Source of the DNA: Marivirga lumbricoides
GTDB lineage: Bacteria; Bacteroidota; Bacteroidia; Cytophagales; Cyclobacteriaceae
Assembly: GCF_014636295.1 (NCBI RefSeq)
Contig: NZ_BMEC01000004.1
Coordinates: 19,926-83,925, forward strand
Direction of reading: 5' to 3'
DNA length: 64,000 bases
Part shown: positions 18,279-26,743 of the stretch, in pieces
Numbering within the stretch: the stretch's first letter is position 1
How the letters are laid out: each line of letters begins with the position of its first letter
The notes under the pieces: model-generated
Database searches by the model: none
Told to the model about the DNA's origin: nothing
What the model saw: the letters and a program-made list of their open reading frames with translations, nothing else
Translations under genes and position numbers: made by a program

Positions 18279-19721
18279 ATGACGGAAACGCAGAGAAAGC
18301 CTAGCTTGCTGGAAGCTTTAATACCCATCATTTTTTTAATAGTACTTCTTAGTCTAAATGTTTACTATTTTGGAGATGCTACATTAGATGGTTCTAATCA
18401 AATAGCACTGATTTTAGCAGCGGGCGTTGCAGCCATAGTCGCCTTAAGGATTGGCTACAGCTGGACTCACATGCTGGACGGGATAGTGGAAAGTATCAGT
18501 TCTGCGATGTCTTCAATATTAATTCTTTTGTTAATTGGAGCTTTGGCTGGTACCTGGCTCTTAAGCGGTATTGTGCCCGCCATGATTTACTACGGGCTTG
18601 AGATCTTAAACCCAACCATATTTCTATTTGCTGCTTGCGTGGTAAGTGCTATTGTTTCAGTGGCTACAGGAAGTTCCTGGAGTACTATAGCAACACTTGG
18701 TATTGCACTTTTAGGGATAGGCCAAACATTGGGACTGGGCGAAGGCGTAGTAGCTGGTGCTATTATTTCAGGTGCTTACTTCGGAGATAAAATGTCGCCT
18801 TTAAGTGATACCACCAATTTGGCACCTGCAATGGCCGGAACTGATTTATTTACCCACATTAAATACATGGCCTATACAACCGGGCCTACCTTTTTGATCA
18901 CCTTAATCATTTTTCTGGTATGGGGCTTTATGAATAGCTCTGAAGCAGATATTCAACAAATTGGAATGGTACAGTCCGCTATCCAGACAAAATTTAATAT
19001 CAATGGCTGGTTATTTCTAGTGCCTGCAGCCGTTATTGCTATGATTGTAAGAAAAATATCAGCCATTCCGGCTTTATTAATTGGTTCATTACTGGGTGGG
19101 GTATTTGCTATTATTTTTCAACCTCAGATAGTAGAGTCTATCGCAGGCGAAGCGAGTAGTTTCTTTGAGTCCTCCTATAAAGCGGTGATGCTAGCCATGT
19201 ATGGAGATATTAGCATCAACACAGATAATGCAATGGTGAATGAGTTGCTGTCTACTGGTGGAATGGCGGGTATGTTAAATACTATCTGGTTAATTATGTG
19301 TGCTATGGTATTTGGGGGAATTATGGAGTCCACAAAGATGTTAAGAACAATAACAGCCTCTATAATTAAATTAGCAAACTCTACAGGGTCATTGGTGGCT
19401 TCTACAGCAGGAACATGCGTGTTTTTCAATATAACTGCTTCAGATCAGTACCTGGCCATAGTTGTACCTGGTAGAATGTTTGCGGAAACCTATAGAGAAA
19501 GAGGTTTAAAACCGGAAGTATTGAGTAGAACATTAGAAGATTCAGGAACTGTTACCAGCGTACTAATTCCCTGGAATACCTGTGGAGCCACGCAGTCGTC
19601 TGTTTTGGGAGTTTCCACATGGGTATATGCTCCTTATTGCTTTTTTAATATTATCAGCCCGTTTATGACCATCCTTTTTGCTTACCTGAATATTAAAATA
19701 AGAAGATTTACCGATAAATGA
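18279..19721 (+). CDS. nhaC: Na+/H+ antiporter, NhaC family
   Basis: A 480-aa inner-membrane antiporter with about 11-12 transmembrane segments. Family traits include GSSWSTIATLGIALLGIG, GAIISGAYFGDKMSPLSDTTNLAPAMAG and the C-terminal LEDSGTVTSVLIPWNTCGATQSSVLGV. It probably exchanges sodium for protons, useful in a marine organism; some NhaC relatives carry malate or lactate instead. Its stop overlaps the start of the next gene (ATGA), indicating translational coupling. Confidence 0.9.
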   Translation: MTETQRKPSLLEALIPIIFLIVLLSLNVYYFGDATLDGSNQIALILAAGVAAIVALRIGYSWTHMLDGIVESISSAMSSILILLLIGALAGTWLLSGIVPAMIYYGLEILNPTIFLFAACVVSAIVSVATGSSWSTIATLGIALLGIGQTLGLGEGVVAGAIISGAYFGDKMSPLSDTTNLAPAMAGTDLFTHIKYMAYTTGPTFLITLIIFLVWGFMNSSEADIQQIGMVQSAIQTKFNINGWLFLVPAAVIAMIVRKISAIPALLIGSLLGGVFAIIFQPQIVESIAGEASSFFESSYKAVMLAMYGDISINTDNAMVNELLSTGGMAGMLNTIWLIMCAMVFGGIMESTKMLRTITASIIKLANSTGSLVASTAGTCVFFNITASDQYLAIVVPGRMFAETYRERGLKPEVLSRTLEDSGTVTSVLIPWNTCGATQSSVLGVSTWVYAPYCFFNIISPFMTILFAYLNIKIRRFTDK

Positions 19722-20302
19722 GTTTAGTTTTAGAAATTACTAAAGAAGCTATCAATGAGCTACCGCTTTGGAAGTTCGAGGGCGAAATAAAAGTTTTAGA
19801 AAAAGATGAAGATTGGGAAGAGGTAATTCCAAAACTATGGAGAGCTTCTGTTTTAGGGTTTGATACTGAAGCAAAACCTGCTTTTAAAAAGGGGGTCTAT
19901 AATCCTGTTTCCTTAATTCAATTAGCTACTGAAGAGGAGGTTTTTGTAATAAGAAACCTTTTATGTGGTTTCCCTGGTGATCTTGTAAGGATATTTGAAG
20001 ACCCCTCAATAATAAAAGTAGGAGCAGGCATCCGTGATGACATCAAAGATTTGCAAAAGTTAAGAAAATTTGAGCCACAGGGCTTTGAGGATATTAGCAC
20101 TATTGCAGAACAAAACAATGTAAAGCAAATAGGAGCTAAAAATTTAACAGCTATTTTCTTAAATAAGAGAATTTCGAAGGCGCAACAGACTTCTAACTGG
20201 GAGAGAGAACAACTGTCTCAAGCGCAGCTGGATTATGCTGCTACTGATGCCTATTTATGCCTGAAAGTATATCAGGAGTTTCAAAAACTTGAATGGGTTT
20301 AG
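19718..20302 (+). CDS. 3'-5' exonuclease, RNase D-like
   Basis: A 194-aa single-domain DEDDy exonuclease. The motifs are FDTEAKP (Exo I), VGAGIRDDIKDL (Exo II) and LDYAATDAYLCLKVY (Exo III with Tyr). It lacks the HRDC domains of full RNase D, so it is the compact type common in Bacteroidota. It overlaps nhaC by 4 bases and is co-transcribed with it; no functional link between the two is known. Confidence 0.88.
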   Translation: MSLVLEITKEAINELPLWKFEGEIKVLEKDEDWEEVIPKLWRASVLGFDTEAKPAFKKGVYNPVSLIQLATEEEVFVIRNLLCGFPGDLVRIFEDPSIIKVGAGIRDDIKDLQKLRKFEPQGFEDISTIAEQNNVKQIGAKNLTAIFLNKRISKAQQTSNWEREQLSQAQLDYAATDAYLCLKVYQEFQKLEWV

Positions 20303-20733
20303 CGTTTATCAGGGATTTAAGAAAATAGCCTATTGTTTTCTGAGCTTAAGAGCATTGTTAAAGTGGTTTCCAAGCTTACGCGAACCTTTAATCAGTAAAT
20401 TGAGATAATAGATTTTAAAAGCGTTTAAATTTTAACTACTCTTTTTTCTTCAAGTTTAATTTTATAGATGCAGGAGTAATATATTTTTCAAAGCTCATCT
20501 GCTTTCTACTACTATCACTCTCTATTTCCATCTCTGACTAAATGGTTAGGTGGCCTCTTTGTCTGTGTTTTCCGAAAGTGTATAAAATAACTTAATATTC
20601 CTGCTTAATAACTATAAGTAATTGATATTTAGATTTAATACTGGATAGAAGTTAGAAATAATCTCTAAAAATATAGTTGTTACACTAACAATTTCTTTAT
20701 TTTGTTGTTTAATCCGAGGAGAGAATTATTTAT
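20303..20733. other. 431-base intergenic region before ispG
   Basis: AT-rich, with no open frame worth calling and no clear hairpin. Just before ispG, TATTTTG is one base short of the -7 consensus and could be its promoter. Nothing else was recognised. Confidence 0.4.
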
Positions 20734-22689
20734 ATGGAGATTTCTGTAAAAAACTTTCAAAAATACTGTAATAGTCTGGTCAAATACAGCCGCAGAGAAA
20801 CTATTCCTGTAAAAGTAGGTGACATCACTATTGGGGGTAACCATCCCATTGTGTTGCAGTCAATGACTACTGTTGATACAATGGATACAGAAGGGTCTAT
20901 AGAGCAATCTATCAGGATGATAGAAGCTGGCTGTCAGTTGGTCAGAATTACAGCACCCTCCATTAAAGAGGCAGAAAATTTACGGGCAATAAAAGCCGGA
21001 TTAGTAGCCAGAGGCTATAACACGCCATTGGTGGCGGATATTCATTTTACCCCTAATGCTGCGGAATTAGCGGCAAAAATTGTAGAAAAGGTTAGGGTAA
21101 ACCCGGGTAATTATGCCGATAAAAAGAAATTTGAAACAATTGAATATACTGAAGAGGGCTACTCAGAAGAGCTTGACAGAATAAGAAAAAGATTCGCCCC
21201 TCTGGTGAAAATCTGCAAAGATCATGGCACAGCCATGCGCATAGGCACAAACCATGGTTCCTTATCAGACAGAATCATGAGCCGATATGGTGATACACCT
21301 TTTGGAATGGTTGAATCTGCTTTGGAATTTATTAGAATCTGTGAAGACATGGAATATTATAATATTGTAGTTTCCATGAAATCCAGTAATCCGCAGGTGA
21401 TGGTGCAGGCCTACAGGTTACTGGTGCAAAAGCTGGATGAGGAAGGTTTAAAGCCTTACCCATTACATTTGGGTGTTACAGAAGCAGGTGAAGCAGAAGA
21501 TGGCAGAATTAAATCCTCCGTAGGGATCGGCACGCTTTTAGAAGACGGTTTGGGCGATACTATCCGTGTTTCTTTAACAGAGGAGCCGGAATATGAAATA
21601 CCTGTTGCCAAAGTATTAGCAGATAGATATGAAAACAGGTCATCCCATGATGCGATACCCGAAATAACTGATTGTCCTTTTAATCCCTTTGAATACGAAA
21701 AACGAGTAAGTAGAAAAGTAATAAACATAGGAGCTAAAGAAGTACCTGTTGTAATGGCAGATTTTTCTCTGAAAAAAGAAATTACTCCTGCCTCCCTTTT
21801 CGCAGTAGGTTACAATTACTCTGTCCCTCTCGATAAGTGGTCTATTTCTGACCTGGCTTGCGATTATGTTTTCACTTACAATAAAACTATAGATTTTGAG
21901 ATTCCCGGCACTTTAGGTATAGTACATGAGTACAATACATGGTTAAAAGAAAAGAACAAAGACAGAAGGTATCCATTTATTAATGCTAAAGATTTCTTAG
22001 GTGGTGTAGAAAAGCATCCCTCTCTTAATTTTATCTATGCTACTTTGTCTGAATTGGATAAGTCATTAATTGAGGCATTAAAAAGTGATAAAACCACTGT
22101 GCTACTAATTGATACCTACAATGAGCATGGTATGGCTGAACAAAGGCGTCTGTTTGTAGAACTGATTCAGTCAGCATGCGATGTTCCGGTAATAATAGGA
22201 AGAGCCTACAAAGATTTATCAATTGAAAAGCTACAGTTATATGCCGCTACCGATATAGGGGCTCTGCTGATTGATGGCATGGGAGATGGTGTGTTTATAG
22301 CTGCTGAAAATTGTGGGGGAGATAAGGCTGTTAACGAGACAGCTTTCAATATTCTGCAAGCGAGTAGAACCAGGATATCAAAAACTGAATATATTTCCTG
22401 TCCTTCCTGTGGCCGCACCTTATTTGACCTGCAGGAAACTACTGCTATGATACGATCACGCACCAATCACCTCAAGGGGGTTAAAATTGGTATTATGGGT
22501 TGTATTGTAAACGGCCCTGGTGAAATGGCAGATGCAGATTATGGCTATGTGGGATCCGGAAAAGGAAAAATAACGCTATATAAAGGGCAGGAGGTAGTGA
22601 AGAAAAGTGTACCTTCTGAAAAAGCTGTTGATGAATTAATAGAGATAATCAGAAAAGATGGCATGTGGCTAGAACCTGAAACAGCCTAA
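20734..22689 (+). CDS. ispG: 4-hydroxy-3-methylbut-2-en-1-yl diphosphate synthase (flavodoxin), long form
   Basis: Penultimate enzyme of the methylerythritol phosphate pathway, a [4Fe-4S] enzyme converting MEcPP to HMBPP. The 651-aa length shows the three-domain (A, A*, B) form found in plants, Chlamydia and Bacteroidota rather than the 370-aa E. coli form. The N-terminal TIM barrel includes PIVLQSMTTVDTMDTEG and VADIHFTPNAAELAA; a central insertion covers about residues 300-530; the C-terminal cluster domain has SCPSCGRTLFDLQ and GIMGCIVNGPGEMADADYGYVG, giving the three Cys ligands and the Glu. Followed by a small membrane protein and a YjbR protein in the same direction. Confidence 0.95.
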   Translation: MEISVKNFQKYCNSLVKYSRRETIPVKVGDITIGGNHPIVLQSMTTVDTMDTEGSIEQSIRMIEAGCQLVRITAPSIKEAENLRAIKAGLVARGYNTPLVADIHFTPNAAELAAKIVEKVRVNPGNYADKKKFETIEYTEEGYSEELDRIRKRFAPLVKICKDHGTAMRIGTNHGSLSDRIMSRYGDTPFGMVESALEFIRICEDMEYYNIVVSMKSSNPQVMVQAYRLLVQKLDEEGLKPYPLHLGVTEAGEAEDGRIKSSVGIGTLLEDGLGDTIRVSLTEEPEYEIPVAKVLADRYENRSSHDAIPEITDCPFNPFEYEKRVSRKVINIGAKEVPVVMADFSLKKEITPASLFAVGYNYSVPLDKWSISDLACDYVFTYNKTIDFEIPGTLGIVHEYNTWLKEKNKDRRYPFINAKDFLGGVEKHPSLNFIYATLSELDKSLIEALKSDKTTVLLIDTYNEHGMAEQRRLFVELIQSACDVPVIIGRAYKDLSIEKLQLYAATDIGALLIDGMGDGVFIAAENCGGDKAVNETAFNILQASRTRISKTEYISCPSCGRTLFDLQETTAMIRSRTNHLKGVKIGIMGCIVNGPGEMADADYGYVGSGKGKITLYKGQEVVKKSVPSEKAVDELIEIIRKDGMWLEPETA

Positions 22690-22720
22690 CGTTGTTAGCA
22701 GTTGAGAAATAAGAATATTT

Positions 22721-22951
22721 ATGAAGAATCAGAGAGACTTAGAAAACCTGAACAAAGAGAATACCGGAAGCTGGAAAAAATATTTTCAATTAGGAGAAGT
22801 TTTTACTTATATGGGTAGACTTTTCGGGAAGAAAGATCCTAATGCCCCTTCCAACATCAATTTGAAAATGATGCACGGCATCAATAAAATTTCCATTATT
22901 ATGTTTTTAATTGCTATAATTGTGATGACAGTTCGTGCAATTATGAGATAA
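22721..22951 (+). CDS. Small single-pass membrane protein (DUF6728-like)
   Basis: A 76-aa protein with a polar N-terminal half containing a basic patch (RLFGKKDPNAPSNINLK) and one C-terminal transmembrane helix (about 54-72). It resembles a small family of unknown function widespread in Bacteroidota (DUF6728, from memory). It starts 31 bases after ispG and its stop codon overlaps the ATG of the next gene by one base, so the three genes are probably co-transcribed. Confidence 0.7.
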   Translation: MKNQRDLENLNKENTGSWKKYFQLGEVFTYMGRLFGKKDPNAPSNINLKMMHGINKISIIMFLIAIIVMTVRAIMR

Positions 22952-23307
22952 TGAATATTGAAGAGTTTCGAAATTACTGCCTTCAAAAATATGGTGCTAC
23001 GGAAGAATTCCCTTTCGATGAAAACACTTTGGTGTTTAAAGTAATGGGGAAAATGTTCGCTTTGGTAGATGTAGATTTGTTTCAAAGCATTAACCTAAAA
23101 TGTGATCCGGAAAAGGCCATAGCTTTAAGAGAAAGCTATGAAGCTGTAAAACCTGGCTACCATATGAACAAAACGCATTGGAATACCATTGAAATGGATG
23201 GTAGCCTGCCTGATAAAGAGATAAAGCAATGGATTAACCATAGCTATGAATTGGTGGTATCCAAATTGCCTAAAAAGTTACGGGATGAGGTGAATCAGAA
23301 TATGTAG
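22951..23307 (+). CDS. MmcQ/YjbR family protein
   Basis: A 118-aa protein of the YjbR/MmcQ family, which has a CyaY-like fold and a proposed, poorly tested, DNA-binding activity. Typical traits are the N-terminal EEFRNYCLQKYGATEEFPFDENTLVFKV, then LKCDPEKAIALRESYEAVKPGYHMNKTHWNTI and a C-terminal SYELVVSKLPKKLR. Translationally coupled to the upstream membrane protein, and its 3' end overlaps the convergent OmpA-family gene by 13 bases. Confidence 0.88.
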   Translation: MNIEEFRNYCLQKYGATEEFPFDENTLVFKVMGKMFALVDVDLFQSINLKCDPEKAIALRESYEAVKPGYHMNKTHWNTIEMDGSLPDKEIKQWINHSYELVVSKLPKKLRDEVNQNM

Positions 23308-24875
23308 AATTCTACTCTTCTGTTCAGCTCCCGACCTTCTACTTCATCATCATTTGATGCCAGAGGTCTTTCTTTTCCTTCACAACTAATTTCGATCCTT
23401 AAAGGATTTATTCCCATTTCTGCCAATTCCTGCTTCAGGCTTTTGGACCTTCTACAGGAAAGATCAATATTAATATCTTCACCGCCAATGCCATCTGTAT
23501 GTCCTTCAAGTAATATTTTTGACTGAGGGTTTGCCTCCAGCTCTTTTTTAATTTCACTTAGTAATCCATTGTATTTGTTTTGCACTTTGTCTGAATTAAA
23601 CCTAAAGTAAACATTTGAGGTTATTTTAACCCCTTTGGGGCCCGGAGGGCCGTATTCCACCGATTTAGTGTTGCCTATACCTAATTTCTCTCCTATCCTG
23701 GCAAAGAAGCCAGTCTCTTCTTGCTCTGTTGCAGCAGTTTTCTCCAAAGATTGATTCTTAGTTTCGGTGGTAGTACTTGTTTTCTCAGTAATTGGTGACT
23801 GATTAATTACTGCTGCTTCTTTTACTACTTCATTTTGAGAAAGTGGTAATGTGGCTTCTTGATTAGGAGCTGAAGCTATGGCTTTTTCATTCGTTTGAAC
23901 TTCATTAGAAATTAAAGGTGCCTCAATTGGTGTGGAGGCTGTAGTGCCTGCAATGCTGTTTCTTACCTTAGTTTTTGCTGCAATAATCTTATTTTTAAGC
24001 TCATCGGAAAGCGTTGCACGCCAAATATCCCGGTTGGTGGCGCCAGCTGGGTAAGAGTCATAATATAGGTATTGTAGTGTGGGATCAATCGACACGAAAG
24101 TTTCTTCAGCTGAGGTGTTAATAACACTTCCCAGGTTTTCAGGCGTAGTCCAATTGTTCCATGAGTCATCTTTTCTATGGCTCATGAACAAGTCAGCACC
24201 GCCTTTTCCTTTATGACCATAGCTTGCAAAAAACAGGGTGTTGCCATCTGTGGTAAGAAAAGGAGCGAAATCAGCTTTTTCAGAATTGATGATGTCTCCC
24301 ATGCTCATTGGGGTGCTAAAAGAATTTTCCTTGGGTTGATAAACGCTGTAATAAAGATCCTGATCACCTTTACTGTCCTTTCTTTCAACAGCCATAATAA
24401 TCACCTGCTCCTTGAAATTGTAATCGAAATCAACGTAGGGGCTTTTGTTATAGAATCCATCAATAGTCATGTTAGCACCTTTTTTATCTCCTTTTAAAAA
24501 GAGGGCCAATTCGGATCGCAATCCTTTATAAGATGCATTTACAAAAACCATTGAATCCCCGCTGGCACTAACTCTGACCAAATCATTCGCCTGTTTATTA
24601 TTATAGGGCTCGCCTAAATTTGTTGGCTTGGTCCAAACCCCACGGGAATCGTACCTGCTTACCCAAACATCCTGAAAATCTTTGGTACCTCGTATATTAT
24701 CCGGATGAAATCTTCTGTTTAGGTATAAGTCCTTACCATTATCGGAAATAACAGGCCTAACATCCTGAAAAGAACTATTTACATTTCCGGGGATTCCCTG
24801 GGTTGTAACTTTATCTTGTGAAACGGATAAATAGGGAATTAATAGACAAGTAAGATATAGATAAAATTTGCGCAC
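23295..24875 (-). CDS. OmpA-family protein with PD40 beta-propeller
   Basis: A 526-aa envelope protein. After a signal peptide (YLYLTCLLIPYLSVSQ) come PD40/WD40-like repeats (about 30-290; for example DFAPFLTTDGNTLFFASYGHKGKGGADLFMS), then a Thr/Glu-rich linker (about 300-395), then a C-terminal OmpA domain (about 415-526; FRFNSDKV, ILLEGHTDGIGGEDINIDLSCRRSKSL, NRRVEFYIF). The OmpA domain would bind peptidoglycan and the propeller would lie in the periplasm or at the outer membrane. Such proteins often accompany gliding or type IX secretion genes, but none are near. Predicted function is structural. Confidence 0.87.
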   Translation of the reverse strand: MRKFYLYLTCLLIPYLSVSQDKVTTQGIPGNVNSSFQDVRPVISDNGKDLYLNRRFHPDNIRGTKDFQDVWVSRYDSRGVWTKPTNLGEPYNNKQANDLVRVSASGDSMVFVNASYKGLRSELALFLKGDKKGANMTIDGFYNKSPYVDFDYNFKEQVIIMAVERKDSKGDQDLYYSVYQPKENSFSTPMSMGDIINSEKADFAPFLTTDGNTLFFASYGHKGKGGADLFMSHRKDDSWNNWTTPENLGSVINTSAEETFVSIDPTLQYLYYDSYPAGATNRDIWRATLSDELKNKIIAAKTKVRNSIAGTTASTPIEAPLISNEVQTNEKAIASAPNQEATLPLSQNEVVKEAAVINQSPITEKTSTTTETKNQSLEKTAATEQEETGFFARIGEKLGIGNTKSVEYGPPGPKGVKITSNVYFRFNSDKVQNKYNGLLSEIKKELEANPQSKILLEGHTDGIGGEDINIDLSCRRSKSLKQELAEMGINPLRIEISCEGKERPLASNDDEVEGRELNRRVEFYIF

Positions 24876-25085
24876 TATTTAAATTTCTAATAACATGTAA
24901 ATATATCATTGAATTGTAGGATAAACGAATTAATTGGAAGAAATATCACAGGTTTAAATACAAATAATCTTATTTTTCGACCAACATAGTATAACTTAGT
25001 ATTAAACCAGTGTAGTTTTAAATGGATGATAGTGGATGTAAGGTTTTAGGGTTTTGGTACGGCTTATGCCAAGAGGAAATTTTGC

Positions 25086-25093
25086 TATCTTTG
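25086..25093 (+). promoter_or_regulatory. Probable -7 promoter element of the GDSL hydrolase gene
   Basis: TATCTTTG matches TANNTTTG exactly and lies 81 bases before the ATG. No TTG stands at the expected -33 distance, so the call rests on the -7 box only. Confidence 0.45.
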
Positions 25094-25174
25094 TGTTGCG
25101 TAAAAAGCTAGCTGATATAAATGTTTTTTAAGATCTGAAATGATGATAAAAAATGAACATATTTACTTAATATT

Positions 25175-25870
25175 ATGAAAACGGCCATTTTAAGCTTATT
25201 TTTGTTTGTTATAACAATTAATTCAAATCTGCTGATGTCTCAGAACAAAATTTCTTATCTGGCCCTGGGAGATTCTTATACTATTGGGGAACTGGTTAAA
25301 GAGGAATCACGTTGGCCGGTTTTGTTGACAGAAAAACTTAACCAACTGGGTGAAAAGGTAAAGTTGGAGAAAATTATTGCCACCACAGGTTGGACAACAG
25401 ATGAGTTGCTAGCTGCTATTAAAGAAGATAAGGATTTAGGCAATGCAACAAACTTTGATTTGGTAAGCTTGTTAATTGGTGTAAATAATCAATATAGAGG
25501 CTACCCAATTGAACAATACAAAAAAGAGTTTGAAGTACTTTTGAAAAAGGCGATAGAATTAGCCGGTGGGAGTACAGGTAGCGTTTTTGTTGTGAGCATA
25601 CCCGACTATGGAATTACACCCTTTGCTGAAGAAAAGGGGATAGATAATAAAAAAGTGACAGAAGAATTATTGCAGTACAATACCATTGCACGCCAAATAG
25701 CGTTAGAGCATCAGGTAAAATTTTATGACATTACCCCGCTATCGTTAAAAGCTGTGAACCAACCAAAAAAATATTTAGCTGAAGATAAGCTTCACCCTTC
25801 TGCTACTATGTATACCGAGTGGGTGGATTACTTATTTGCAGGTGTGCAACAACAATTAAATAGACAATAG
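25175..25870 (+). CDS. Secreted SGNH/GDSL-type hydrolase
   Basis: A 231-aa lipase/esterase-like protein with a signal peptide (residues 1-22) and the SGNH blocks: block I YLALGDSYTIGE (nucleophile Ser), block III GVNNQYRG (Asn), block V DKLHPSATMY (Asp and His). It is probably periplasmic and may deacylate lipids or saccharides; its substrate is not evident. Directly followed by a lipoprotein gene with no space between them. Confidence 0.87.
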   Translation: MKTAILSLFLFVITINSNLLMSQNKISYLALGDSYTIGELVKEESRWPVLLTEKLNQLGEKVKLEKIIATTGWTTDELLAAIKEDKDLGNATNFDLVSLLIGVNNQYRGYPIEQYKKEFEVLLKKAIELAGGSTGSVFVVSIPDYGITPFAEEKGIDNKKVTEELLQYNTIARQIALEHQVKFYDITPLSLKAVNQPKKYLAEDKLHPSATMYTEWVDYLFAGVQQQLNRQ

Positions 25871-26566
25871 TTGAATCGCTTAGCCATACTTTTTATCATT
25901 TCTTCATTATTACTTGCTTCCTGCAAGGATAAAATGGTATGTGCTGCCTTTCAAAGTTCCTATATACTTGATCCTCAAAAGCAGAAGGAGCGGTTTTCCT
26001 ATTTTAAAAATGATTCACTGATCCTGGAGGCCAGTGTCACTACTCATAAAACGGATATTTATGGGTTGAAGGAAAAAGAATATGGTTTCTGGAAGCAGCA
26101 AAAGCTTCTACAAATTGAGCAAAAAGATGTTTTAAGCGATGAAATGGACTCTCTCTTAGCCAATAGAGGAAAAGAGCCTGTGGTAGATTTCGACAGTCTT
26201 GAAATAGCAATGGATACGTTGCAATTGACTGATGAAGATTCAGATGCCTGGGATAATACCAAACGTTTCCATTATAATGTAGATTTTGTAAAATATATGC
26301 TTCTGGTAGGAAACGATGTGTTGCTTGCACAGGCAGCCGCCAGGGATTCAGCACAAGCGAAACAGAATAGAGAACAGTCAGCAGCAAACGACTCTACAAA
26401 GAGTGGAGGAGGCTTTATGAAGGGCTTATTTGGTGGTAAAAAAGATAAGAAGGAGAAAGATAAAGGCAAACGTAGGTCTGAGAATGAAGGTGGAGGAGAA
26501 GCCAATGAAGCTGCTGCGGTGCCTGAGGAAACCCCCACAACTGATACAGAGGAAGAAGAAGGGTAA
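25871..26566 (+). CDS. Lipoprotein of unknown function
   Basis: A 231-aa predicted lipoprotein (MNRLAILFIISSLLLASCKD) with a TTG start directly after the stop of the GDSL hydrolase. The middle part (about 25-150) is not recognised. The C-terminal 75 residues are low complexity, rich in Lys, Gly and Glu (GGKKDKKEKDKGKRRSENEG and an acidic end). Similar Bacteroidota lipoproteins with charged tails exist, without known function. Probably an envelope protein co-expressed with the hydrolase. Confidence 0.72.
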   Translation: MNRLAILFIISSLLLASCKDKMVCAAFQSSYILDPQKQKERFSYFKNDSLILEASVTTHKTDIYGLKEKEYGFWKQQKLLQIEQKDVLSDEMDSLLANRGKEPVVDFDSLEIAMDTLQLTDEDSDAWDNTKRFHYNVDFVKYMLLVGNDVLLAQAAARDSAQAKQNREQSAANDSTKSGGGFMKGLFGGKKDKKEKDKGKRRSENEGGGEANEAAAVPEETPTTDTEEEEG

Positions 26567-26628
26567 GCTTCGTCTATCTCATTTTTAAACCCATCTCAAT
26601 CTTTGTAAATAATTAATCCTATTAAATA

Positions 26629-26669
26629 AAAAACACCTCTCCTTGTAATCATGTAGGAAGAGGTGTTTT
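26629..26669. terminator. Bidirectional intrinsic terminator
   Basis: A stem of about 10 bp (AAACACCTCT / AGAGGTGTTT, extendable by CC/GG with a one-base bulge) with a loop of about 13 bases and A and T runs on either side lies between two convergent genes. Confidence 0.75.
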
Positions 26670-26743
26670 GAATTCTCAGCTCTGAAAGCAGGGGAATGTA
26701 AAATCAGTAGAACTACATTCTAACTCTTTTTCAGATTATTTGA